From assembly GCA_051000755.1 (NCBI GenBank), contig JBPCNZ010000041.1:1-45802 (forward strand): a stretch of 45,802 nt of DNA, in the 5' to 3' direction. Positions 1 to 6,791 of the stretch are shown in pieces. A model generated the notes under the pieces. The model was not told the DNA's origin. It worked only from the letters and a program-made list of their open reading frames with translations, and searched no databases. A program made the translations under genes and the position numbers. Position 1 is the first letter of the stretch; each line of letters starts with the position of its first letter. The stretch comes from JALZAH01 sp051000755. GTDB lineage: Bacteria > Actinomycetota > Acidimicrobiia > Acidimicrobiales > Palsa-688.

Positions 1-1
1 C

Positions 2-163
2 CAATGGACGGCCAAGGTCAACGGCAAGACGGTCACCCGGCGCCTGAGCGACCACGAGGCCCGCCTCTACCAGGAATGGATCGACAACGACCGCCGACTC
101 CGCGCCCTCATCGCCAACATGCGTGAGGTCGCCGCCAAAGCCACCGACCTGATCGGGTCTTAG
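2..163 (+). CDS. DUF6788-like protein, 3' end only
   Basis: The window opens inside this reading frame, so only the last 53 residues are seen. They include WTAKVNGKTVTRRLS and YQEWIDNDRRL, which I recognise as typical of short DUF6788-type proteins, a family of unknown function often found beside transposase genes. The stop codon at 161-163 overlaps the stop of the transposase remnant on the other strand by two bases. No catalytic residues are known to me for the family. Family assignment rests on memory of the motif and is moderately sure; function is unknown. Confidence 0.55.
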   Translation, partial: QWTAKVNGKTVTRRLSDHEARLYQEWIDNDRRLRALIANMREVAAKATDLIGS

Positions 164-753
164 CGGCCCGTGAGTGCCTCGACGGGCGCAGCTTTCTTCG
201 GACGCATCCGACCGTGCGCCATCTCGGCGAGGACCTCTGGGTCACGCTGTCCGCCGATGAGGGCGGCGAGCATCTGGCATCCCGAGACACCGAAGATGTC
301 GGTAGCTACGTTCGAGATCTTCACCAGGGCGTCTTCGAGCAGCTTCTCGACGCGCTGCTTGTGGCGGCGGCGCTCCTTGGTGAGATCGGCGCGCAGCCTC
401 GTGTAGTCGCGCAGCTGGCGGATTTCGGCCCGCGTAACGAACCTGGGCTGCAGCATCCCCCGCTCGTTCAACTTTGCCAGCCAGATCGCGTCGAGCTTGT
501 CTGTTTTGCGGCGGCCGGGGACGTTCTTCACGTCCCGTGCGTTGACCAGCCAGACCGTGAGTCCTCGTGCCTCGAGCAGGTAGAAAAACGCCCGCCTGGA
601 GTCAGACGTGGCCTCGAGGACGACTCGCTCGATCCCCATCTCGAAGAGCTCGTCGGAGAGGGCCATGATGGCGTTGGTCGTCGCGCTGACCTCGAGGACC
701 CTGCTCGCGCGCCGCCCCGGGACCGAGCGGTGCGGGAGGCGCACGCAGACCAT
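160..753 (-). pseudogene. IS110-family transposase remnant
   Basis: The frame encodes 197 residues matching the N-terminal RuvC-like DEDD half of IS110 transposases: VVLEATSDSRRAFFYLLEA, LVNARDVKNVPGRRKTDKLD and IRQLRDYTRLRADL are family hallmarks. It stops after EALTGR, exactly where complete enzymes continue into the second (serine-containing) domain, so the C-terminal half is missing. The start is also damaged: the first catalytic Asp, normally in an IDVHK-like motif near residue 6, reads RLPHR here. Family members are about 350-400 residues long. The element is therefore almost certainly inactive. It marks past mobile activity at the edge of the glycan cluster. Confidence 0.85.
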
Positions 754-829
754 GCCGGTTGCCTTGGTGAGGGCTGGGCTTCGCCGGTGGATGAGGCCGA
801 TCGGCGGGTGTTTCGGTGCTCGCTTCAGG

Positions 830-1047
830 TCGTGGATGGCGATCGGCAGGCCGGGCTCTTGGGCTGCTGAGCGGGCCGGGAGGGCGACGCCGAGGCCGGC
901 GGCGCGTGCAGTCCGCTGCCGTCGGGGAGGCAGACGAAGGATTCGTCGCTCACGGCGGCCAAGGTGTCGAGTGGACGGCCGGCGCCGGGATGGTCGGGCG
1001 GGGTCACCAGAGTCAGGGTGAACCCCCTGGTGACGACGCCGGAACTG
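830..1047 (-). pseudogene. LysR-type regulator remnant (substrate-binding domain)
   Basis: This stretch lacks an intact gene. One minus-strand frame reads FTLTLVTPPDHPGAGRPLDT and DESFVCLPDGSGLH, which resembles the central effector-binding domain of LysR regulators (HPLA-like and SFV-PxGSG-like motifs). A second frame continues with AAGLGVALPARSAAQEPGL, which resembles the C-terminal part of the same domain. The switch of frame falls near 905, and a stop codon lies just upstream near 1048. I infer a decayed lysR gene that lost its DNA-binding half. The homology is judged by eye. Confidence 0.45.
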
Positions 1048-1055
1048 GGGCAAGC

Positions 1056-1406
1056 TCAAAGGTCGAGGACGAACCGCAGCGCCTGGTCGATGCCGGCCAG
1101 TTCGTCGGGGGTGACCATCCCGCGCCGGGAGGACAGTCGGTCGGTCGAGATCACTCGGAGCTGGTCGCAGCGTGCGTAGGACGTGTGGTTCAAGCCACTC
1201 GGGCCAGGTTCCAGTTCGACGTGGCTTCGAAGCCCGTAGGCGACGGAACCGACCGGCACGACCACCACGAGCTGGCCAGGACCGTTGTTGAGGATGTCGA
1301 CCGACACAACGACGGCGGGCCGCAGGAAGGCTGGCTCGTGCCCCACTGGCTGACCCAGGTCGATGTCGTAAGTCTCTCCTCGCCAGATCAAGCCAGGGCG
1401 TCCCAC
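1056..1406 (-). CDS. MazF/PemK-type toxin
   Basis: This 116-residue protein has the usual size and motif order of MazF/PemK endoribonucleases, which cut mRNA at short specific sequences. Near the N-terminus it has IWRGETYDIDLGQPVGHEPA, in which RGE and the G-x-EP region form part of the fold, followed by RPAVVVSVDILN and a C-terminal strand ending LRFVLDL. The ATG at 1406 overlaps the end of the antitoxin gene by 19 bases, so the two are translationally coupled. The cleavage site cannot be read from sequence. The family call is secure. Confidence 0.88.
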   Translation of the reverse strand: MGRPGLIWRGETYDIDLGQPVGHEPAFLRPAVVVSVDILNNGPGQLVVVVPVGSVAYGLRSHVELEPGPSGLNHTSYARCDQLRVISTDRLSSRRGMVTPDELAGIDQALRFVLDL

Positions 1407-1624
1407 TCGTGACGCTCAGCCAGGTAAGCCTCCCAGCGCTCGGGGTCCCTCCCCAGATGCTGGTAGTCCTGGTTGAGGCCACGCAAGAACTCTTGGCGTT
1501 CCAACGCGTCGATGGCCGAGTGGAGCACGTCGATAACCGTGGTCTGGCGGTCCTTCGCGAGCGATTGCAGGCGTTCGGAGTCCCCCCGGCGGACCCGGAC
1601 GGTGGTGGTGCCTTCGGAGGCCAT
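1388..1624 (-). CDS. Antitoxin of the MazF-type pair (ribbon-helix-helix-like)
   Basis: The 78-residue protein starts at ATG 1624, giving MASEGTTTVRVRRGD: a short beta strand followed by helices (RLQSLAKDRQTTVIDVLHSA), as in MetJ/Arc-type ribbon-helix-helix antitoxins. The acidic C-terminal part (PERWEAYLAERHEWDALA) is the usual toxin-wrapping segment. The N-terminal half should bind the operator and repress the operon together with the toxin. A longer start at 1654 is possible, but a -10-like box lies six bases before 1624, so I prefer the shorter form. Confidence 0.8.
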   Translation of the reverse strand: MASEGTTTVRVRRGDSERLQSLAKDRQTTVIDVLHSAIDALERQEFLRGLNQDYQHLGRDPERWEAYLAERHEWDALA

Positions 1625-1630
1625 GGAGCC

Positions 1631-1649
1631 AGTGTAGATGATATGTAGA
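1631..1649 (-). promoter_or_regulatory. Promoter and likely operator of the MazEF-type operon
   Basis: Read on the minus strand, TACACT (1636-1631) sits six bases before the antitoxin ATG at 1624, which predicts a leaderless transcript. On the plus strand the hexamer TGTAGA occurs twice, at 1633-1638 and 1644-1649, an 11-base period. Direct hexamer repeats about one helical turn apart are typical ribbon-helix-helix operators. One copy overlaps the -10 box, so binding would block RNA polymerase. Binding by the adjacent antitoxin is inferred. Confidence 0.45.
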
Positions 1650-1659
1650 CTCAACCGTC

Positions 1660-1755
1660 ATGCCAGACGGGGAGGGCTTCGTTGTGGCTCACACGGGAAC
1701 GGAACCCTCCATGTCCGTAGCCGAGGCGATGGTTGCGGCTCTACGAGAGGAGTAA
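1660..1755 (+). CDS. Possible 31-residue protein, divergent from the toxin operon
   Basis: An ATG at 1660 opens a 31-residue frame (MPDGEGFVVAHTGTEPSMSV then AEAMVAALREE). TAGACT at 1646-1651 lies eight bases upstream, matching the -10/leaderless layout seen elsewhere in the window. I recognise no family; the helical C-terminus looks like the end of a small antitoxin or a truncated protein. It could equally be chance in a short intergenic gap. Confidence 0.22.
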   Translation: MPDGEGFVVAHTGTEPSMSVAEAMVAALREE

Positions 1756-1795
1756 CGGACGAGTGTGTCAGCAGCGTCCGGGCCTCAGGACGGCC

Positions 1796-2941
1796 TTATC
1801 GCTTGCCGGCCAGGGACCGGTAGAGGTCGGTCAGGGCGGCGCCCATGACCCGGACGTCGAAGCGTTCACGGAGGCGGGTGGAGGCGGCCGCCACCATGGC
1901 CGCCCGGCGCCGGTTGTCGTCGAGGAGGTCGACGACGGCCCCGGCCAGGCCGTCGATGTCCCCGAACTCGCAGAGGACTCCTGAGCGCCCTGTCTCGACG
2001 ACATCGCGGTTGCCGACCACATCGGTGAGCACCACCGGCACCCCCGCCCTCATGGCCTCGAGCGGGGTGTAGGGGCCTCCTTCGAAGCGGGAGGCGAGGA
2101 CGAACACGTCCAACTGGTCGAGCACGGCGTCGGCGCGCCGCAGATGGTGGATCTGGTGGAACCGGCCGGCCAGGCCCTCCCGGATGACGGCCCCGTCGAC
2201 GACGGCCTGCAGGGGGCCCATGCCGATGAGCAGGCCATGGGCGTCGGGACGCCGGCGGATGACCTCGGCGCAGACGGCCACGAAATCGCCGGGAGCCTTC
2301 TGGTCCACCAACCGGGTCACGGTGCCGATCAGGGCCACCCCGGGCCGTAGGGCCAGGCGGGCCATCAGGTCGGGGACGTCCGTCGCGGCCGGAGGGTCCA
2401 GGTCGATCCCGTTGGGGATCACGTGGACGCGGTCAGGACGGATCAGGCGGAGGGCCCGGGCCAGAGCGGCCTCGCTGTCGGACACCGCGACCAGGGCGGC
2501 GGTGGCCCGGCCGAGGAGCCGTTCGATCTGCACGGCCGCGGTGGCGGTGGCCACGCCGTTGGGGGTGTAGACCACCGGGAGCCGGATGGCAGGACCGGCC
2601 AGGCGGGCCAGGGCCCCCCCGACGGAGCTGTGACCGTGAACGACGTCGGGGCGGACCCGGCGGCACAGGGCGACGAGGTGGGCGGCGGCCACCGGGTTGG
2701 CCGGGTGGACCACGGAACGGCGCATGTCCATGCGGTGCACGACGGCGCCGGCGCCGGTCATGGCCGCCACGGAGGCCTCATCGACGACCGCCCCCGACGA
2801 GCCGGCCGCCCGGTCCGCGGGAGGCAGGGCCACGTGGTGGTCGACGTCAGGGGCGGAGCGGACCACGTCGGCCACATGGCGGGAGGTGCCGCCCCGGACC
2901 GCTTCGAGGACGTGAAGGACCCGGAGTCGGTCGGTGATCAA
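1796..2941 (-). CDS. GT4 family glycosyltransferase
   Basis: A 381-residue retaining glycosyltransferase of the GT-B fold. The start is TTG at 2941, which overlaps the stop of the upstream sugar transferase, so the two are coupled. The N-terminal Rossmann half begins LRVLHVLEAVRGGTSRHV, with the glycine-rich acceptor-binding loop. The C-terminal half has LIGTVTRLVDQKAPGDFV and, near residues 284-297, SRFEGGPYTPLEAMRAGVP, the EX7E sugar-nucleotide motif of GT4. It probably adds an early sugar after the priming transferase. The exact sugar cannot be predicted. It is the last gene of this minus-strand unit. Confidence 0.88.
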   Translation of the reverse strand: MITDRLRVLHVLEAVRGGTSRHVADVVRSAPDVDHHVALPPADRAAGSSGAVVDEASVAAMTGAGAVVHRMDMRRSVVHPANPVAAAHLVALCRRVRPDVVHGHSSVGGALARLAGPAIRLPVVYTPNGVATATAAVQIERLLGRATAALVAVSDSEAALARALRLIRPDRVHVIPNGIDLDPPAATDVPDLMARLALRPGVALIGTVTRLVDQKAPGDFVAVCAEVIRRRPDAHGLLIGMGPLQAVVDGAVIREGLAGRFHQIHHLRRADAVLDQLDVFVLASRFEGGPYTPLEAMRAGVPVVLTDVVGNRDVVETGRSGVLCEFGDIDGLAGAVVDLLDDNRRRAAMVAAASTRLRERFDVRVMGAALTDLYRSLAGKR

Positions 2942-4389
2942 TAGGCCTTGGCCCGCCGGAAGATCACGGCCGGCAGGGTGCGGGCGAGGAGCACCAGGTC
3001 CAGGCCCATGGACCGGGTCGTGACATACGTCAGGTCCAGGTCGACCATGTCGGTGTAGCGCAGGGCATTGGCCCCGTGCACCTGCCACAGCCCGGTGATG
3101 CCGGGGGCCACCTTGTGGCGGGTCTGGGCGGCGACGTCGAACTCGTCGGCCTCGACGGGAAGGGGGCGGGGCCCGACCAGGCTCATGGTGCCTTTGAGGA
3201 CGTTGAACAGCTGGGGCAGCTCGTCGACGGAGAAGCGGCGGATGACGGCGCCGACCGGGGTGATGCGGGGATCGTTCTCCAACTTGAACAGCAACCCGCC
3301 GGTGTTGATGTTGCTGGCCAGGTGCCGGTTCCGGTGGTCCTCGGCGTCGACGATCATGGACCGGAACTTGTACAGGGTGAAGCTCTTGCCGTTGCGGCCC
3401 ACCCGGCGCTGGCGGAAGATGGCCGGACCCGGGTCGTCGACGCGGATGGCCAGGGCCACGCTGGCCAGGAGGGGACTGATGAGGATCAGCCCGACGGCGG
3501 CGACGATGACGTCGAAGACCCGCTTGGCCAGGTTCGATCCTGACGACAGGCTCGTGCGGATCGGGATCACCGGGAGGTCCCCGAGGTGGGCCCTGGTCTG
3601 GTGGACGGGGATGCCCGGCACCGGCAGGACCATGCCGCAATCGACCCGGTCCCCGGCGAAGCGGACGAAGTCACGGAAGACGGCCTCGTTGATGCTGTCG
3701 ACGACACAGAGGACGTGGTCGACGTCGTGCTCGGACAGGAGGCGTTCGACCAGGCTCCTCCCCGCGCTCGGGCGATGCTCGGTCGGCCCGGTGGGGACGT
3801 GGGGACCCTCGTAGACGAGCCCGGCCTCGGGGTAGGTCCGCAGCCGGTGCTCGATCTGCTCGATCTGGAGGGCCGGTCCGATGACGAGCGTGGGACGCAT
3901 GCCGTGGCCCTGCCGGCGGGCGGCGCTGATGACCAGCCACTGGAGCGCCCGTATGGTCGTCAGGGCGCCCAGGACGCTCATGGCGGGCAGCCATGGCCGG
4001 GTGGCGGTGACGCCAGCCAGATGGGCGTCGAGGACGAGGAAGGTGCATGCCGCCACCGGCAGGCACCGCAGGAGGTACCAGGCCGCCCCCTGGGTCTCGA
4101 GGATCATGCGGGGTTTGAACAGTCCGAAGAGCAGTCCGCCCACGACGAGCACCCCGGCCGCCAGGAGGCCGGCGCCGGCCGACCCGGTGACGGCGGCGCT
4201 GATGGATCCGGCCAGGGCAGCGTCGAGAGCGATCGGGATGGGTCGGCGCCGGGCCCCGTACCAGGACTCGAGGACCCCCAACCACGTCCAGCCGCCCGCC
4301 TTCACGCCACTGGTTGGCACGGCCGCCGGTTGCGCTCGGTCGGCCCTGGCCGCCTCCGTCCACGTCCCAGCGCTCAGCGGGTTTCCCAA
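2938..4389 (-). CDS. Polyprenyl-phosphate sugar phosphotransferase (initiating enzyme)
   Basis: A 483-residue enzyme of the WbaP/WcaJ type that transfers a sugar-1-phosphate from a nucleotide sugar to undecaprenyl or decaprenyl phosphate, the first committed step of the glycan. The N-terminal part has several hydrophobic segments (about residues 50-155) and a CoA-binding-like Rossmann domain (PTLVIGPALQIEQIEHRLR). The last 200 residues are the catalytic domain, with KRVFDVIVAAVGLILISPLL, FRQRRVGRNGKSFTLYKFRS, RRFSVDELPQLFNVLKG, SLVGPRPLP and PGITGLWQV. Length is normal for the family. The start is TTG at 4389; a nearby downstream start cannot be excluded. Confidence 0.95.
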   Translation of the reverse strand: MGNPLSAGTWTEAARADRAQPAAVPTSGVKAGGWTWLGVLESWYGARRRPIPIALDAALAGSISAAVTGSAGAGLLAAGVLVVGGLLFGLFKPRMILETQGAAWYLLRCLPVAACTFLVLDAHLAGVTATRPWLPAMSVLGALTTIRALQWLVISAARRQGHGMRPTLVIGPALQIEQIEHRLRTYPEAGLVYEGPHVPTGPTEHRPSAGRSLVERLLSEHDVDHVLCVVDSINEAVFRDFVRFAGDRVDCGMVLPVPGIPVHQTRAHLGDLPVIPIRTSLSSGSNLAKRVFDVIVAAVGLILISPLLASVALAIRVDDPGPAIFRQRRVGRNGKSFTLYKFRSMIVDAEDHRNRHLASNINTGGLLFKLENDPRITPVGAVIRRFSVDELPQLFNVLKGTMSLVGPRPLPVEADEFDVAAQTRHKVAPGITGLWQVHGANALRYTDMVDLDLTYVTTRSMGLDLVLLARTLPAVIFRRAKAY

Positions 4390-4410
4390 CCGGGACCCCT
4401 TTCCGCCCGT

Positions 4411-4429
4411 CGGGCGCCCCAGGCGCCCG
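4411..4429 (-). terminator. GC-rich hairpin, possible terminator
   Basis: An 8-base stem (CGGGCGCC, 4411-4418, with GGCGCCCG, 4422-4429) closes a 3-base loop. It lies seven bases past the stop of the LASTG gene and before the sugar transferase start, on the transcribed minus strand. No U tract follows, so it would be a GC-hairpin type or an attenuator and not a classical intrinsic terminator. It could also lie in the leader of the sugar transferase gene. Confidence 0.45.
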
Positions 4430-4435
4430 GAGGGG

Positions 4436-4786
4436 TCAAGCCGTCTGGCGGCGCTGGCGAGCAGCCAGGATGAGGGTCGTACCGAGCAGGATCAACAGCG
4501 CCGCGGCCAGGAGGCCCTTGAGGATGTCGGCGCCGGTCGAGGCCAGAGAGCCCCCGCTGCTGCTCGGGCTGGTGCTGGAGGCGGTGGTGCCGACGCCGGC
4601 GTTGCCGCTGGTCGATCCGCTGTTGCAGTCGGTCGTGGCCTGGGTGTAGGGGTCCGTCGGGCACGTGGTCTGGGCGACCACGCCCCGGGCCGGTGCCGCC
4701 GACGCGGCCGTGGCCCCGACGAACGACAGCAGGCTCAGGGCCAGCACCGCACCACTCAGCCAGGCGCCGATCCAGGTGGACCGCAT
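4436..4786 (-). CDS. Small secreted protein with LAXTG sortase signal
   Basis: The 116-residue product starts at ATG 4786 with MRSTWIGAW followed by a hydrophobic core and an AASAAPA-type cleavage site, a clear Sec signal peptide. A low-complexity Ser/Thr/Gly stretch follows (about residues 50-80), then LASTG near 81-85, a hydrophobic segment and the basic tail RQRRQTA. LAXTG is the motif recognised by class E sortases of high-GC actinobacteria, so the protein is predicted to be anchored to peptidoglycan. Two Cys residues (TTCPTDPY and TTDCNSG) could form a disulfide. There is no sortase in the window. A GTG at 4816 is an alternative start. Function is unknown; its position beside the priming enzyme suggests a surface role. 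Confidence 0.78.
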   Translation of the reverse strand: MRSTWIGAWLSGAVLALSLLSFVGATAASAAPARGVVAQTTCPTDPYTQATTDCNSGSTSGNAGVGTTASSTSPSSSGGSLASTGADILKGLLAAALLILLGTTLILAARQRRQTA

Positions 4787-4942
4787 CCGTCGTCCGTGCT
4801 CGTCGCTCGAATTCACAGGTGCCAACCTTCCGGCCAAATCGGCGTAGCACGTCTGTGCTCCCCGGGGGCATCTTGCTCGGTCGCGGGGGCCCACGTCAAG
4901 CCATTCGACCTGAGCCGTCAGAAATGGCCCGTTTGGGGAGGG

Positions 4943-6781
4943 TTAGGACAAGGACACGGAGGTCTGAGTCGGGTTGATCCGCGGGGTGGGCACGACCACG
5001 AAGTGCTCCGGTCCCTTCGGGCGGGGGGCGAGCTCCACATCGAGGGTCATCTGGCTCTTGGCGCCGGCCGGGATGGTCACGTAGTAGGTGATGGCGGTCA
5101 GGCCGTTCTGGCTGTTGAGCCGAGGGGCGGTGGTTGTCGCCCCGGTCGCCTGGGTGGCGCTCAGGCCGGATTGGGCCGGGAGGTAGAGGGTGACCAGGCC
5201 CCGGTAGAGACCGGGGGGATCCTTGCTGGTCTTGGCGAAGGGTCCGAAGATGTAGCGGGATCTCCCGTTCGGAGGGGCCTGGTTGTCCAGGGTGATGGTG
5301 GCCGTGAGATGGCCGACGGGCCCCCCACCGGGGCGGGTGCCGGTGACCGACAGGGCGCTGTGGAGGTAGTAGTCGAGCTTGTCGCCCCCGAAGTTCTGCA
5401 CGGTCAGTTGGGCAAAGTCCTCCCCGGGCCCGGGTAGGGCCCCGTTGACGGCCAGGCTGGTGGCGGCCGCCTCCACGGAGGGGTCGTTGGCGTAGAGGAC
5501 GATGTGGCGGGCTGCGGCCGAGGAGACCAGGGCGGTCCCGAGGACCCGCAGGCTGGGCAGGTTGCGGGTGGTCAGGGCAGAGAACGCCTCCCGGGCCACC
5601 CCCGCCAGGTACTCCTGGCGGACGGGGCGGTCGGGAAACTTGAGATACGCCTGGTTGAGGGTCAGGGGTACGACGTTGGTGGCGGTGACGGTCCCCAGGG
5701 CGGGGTCGGTGACCGGTCCGACCCCGGCCAGCAGGGCGCCGAGCCCGGCCGAGTCGACCTGGATGACCCCGTCGACGGGCAGGCCGGTGGCCTGGGTGTA
5801 CATGGCCTCCATGACCGGGGCGTCGACGGTGAAGTCGGACATGAGCGTGGCGTTGCGCCAGTTGAGGCTGGGCTGGAGGTTGGCGTAGGTCTTCAGGAAG
5901 TCAGCGGGGAAGGTGGCCGGTGCCGGGTGCTTGAGGGCGAGATCGTCGATGGGCCCGAACTTGCCGAGCGACACCTTCCCGTTGTCCGCCTTGAGCACCC
6001 CGTAGGACAGGATCATCCCGCCGGCGCCGCGCATCTCGGCCATGTTGGCCACCGCGATCAGGTACCGGTGCTGGCCGGTGCCCGAGGTCAGCCCGTTGAA
6101 GATGGTCAGGCCGGCGCCGACCGAGCTCAGCTCCTTGCGCCGCTTGAACGCTTCGGTCCACACCTTCTGCTGGCCGGTGCGAACGGGGCCGACGAGGAAA
6201 TTCTCATGGGGTGGGGCGGGGGAGGCTGGCAGCCGGGGTACTGCTGATGAGAGCACGCTCTGGATCAGCGAGATCGCCTGGGTAGGGGCTTGGCCCCCCT
6301 TGAGGGAGACCTCGAGGTGTCCGCTGGGCGATGCCACCGTGGAGGCGGCCCCGATGATGGTGCGACCGTCGCCGACCAGGGCCAGGCCCAGATGGACGGA
6401 CGCCTTGACGGCCTGGAGGTTCTGGTGGGCGACCGGGAGGACATCGAGGACCCGGAAGTCCGGGCTGTCGTAGAGGGCGGAGTTGATCGACGTCAGGTTC
6501 GTCTCGTCCGCCCCCAGGGTGGTCTCGGCCGCCACCAGCTTCCCGTTCTCCACCTGGTTCTGCGCCACTTGGATGCTGGCGCTGAGACCGGAGAGGCGAT
6601 GATCGAGGCGGACGGCGTGCACCACCCCGACGGCCGACACCACGATCACCAGGAACACGAGGACGCCGAGGCCAAGGACGATCGGGACCGCACCACGGAT
6701 GCCGAGGACCCGGTGGGCCCGCACCCGACGCCACCGTTCCGGGAGCGACGCCCTCGCGGAAACACCCGATACCGCACTCAT
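4943..6781 (-). CDS. DUF4012 domain protein, membrane-anchored
   Basis: A 612-residue protein with a basic N-terminus, one transmembrane segment at about residues 30-57 (VPIVLGLGVLVFLVIVVSA) and a large extracytoplasmic part. The body matches DUF4012 proteins, with NLTSINSALYDSPDFRVLDV, YLIAVANMAEMRGAGGMILS, the ASNPAEMR-like motif of the family, and GVIQVDSAGLGALLAGVGPV. These proteins are common in actinobacterial polysaccharide loci; their biochemical role is not established. The gene follows the coiled-coil gene by ten bases and probably shares its transcript. A surface-polysaccharide assembly or attachment role is inferred from context only. Confidence 0.85.
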   Translation of the reverse strand: MSAVSGVSARASLPERWRRVRAHRVLGIRGAVPIVLGLGVLVFLVIVVSAVGVVHAVRLDHRLSGLSASIQVAQNQVENGKLVAAETTLGADETNLTSINSALYDSPDFRVLDVLPVAHQNLQAVKASVHLGLALVGDGRTIIGAASTVASPSGHLEVSLKGGQAPTQAISLIQSVLSSAVPRLPASPAPPHENFLVGPVRTGQQKVWTEAFKRRKELSSVGAGLTIFNGLTSGTGQHRYLIAVANMAEMRGAGGMILSYGVLKADNGKVSLGKFGPIDDLALKHPAPATFPADFLKTYANLQPSLNWRNATLMSDFTVDAPVMEAMYTQATGLPVDGVIQVDSAGLGALLAGVGPVTDPALGTVTATNVVPLTLNQAYLKFPDRPVRQEYLAGVAREAFSALTTRNLPSLRVLGTALVSSAAARHIVLYANDPSVEAAATSLAVNGALPGPGEDFAQLTVQNFGGDKLDYYLHSALSVTGTRPGGGPVGHLTATITLDNQAPPNGRSRYIFGPFAKTSKDPPGLYRGLVTLYLPAQSGLSATQATGATTTAPRLNSQNGLTAITYYVTIPAGAKSQMTLDVELAPRPKGPEHFVVVPTPRINPTQTSVSLS

Positions 6782-6791
6782 GGGCGGCCCG

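Noticed and set aside
3586..4473. Long plus-strand open frame (295 codons) over the sugar transferase gene
   Set aside because: Its protein is low in complexity and rich in Gly, Asp, Arg and Pro with no family motif, while the opposite strand encodes a complete, well-conserved transferase. It is a by-product of high GC content.
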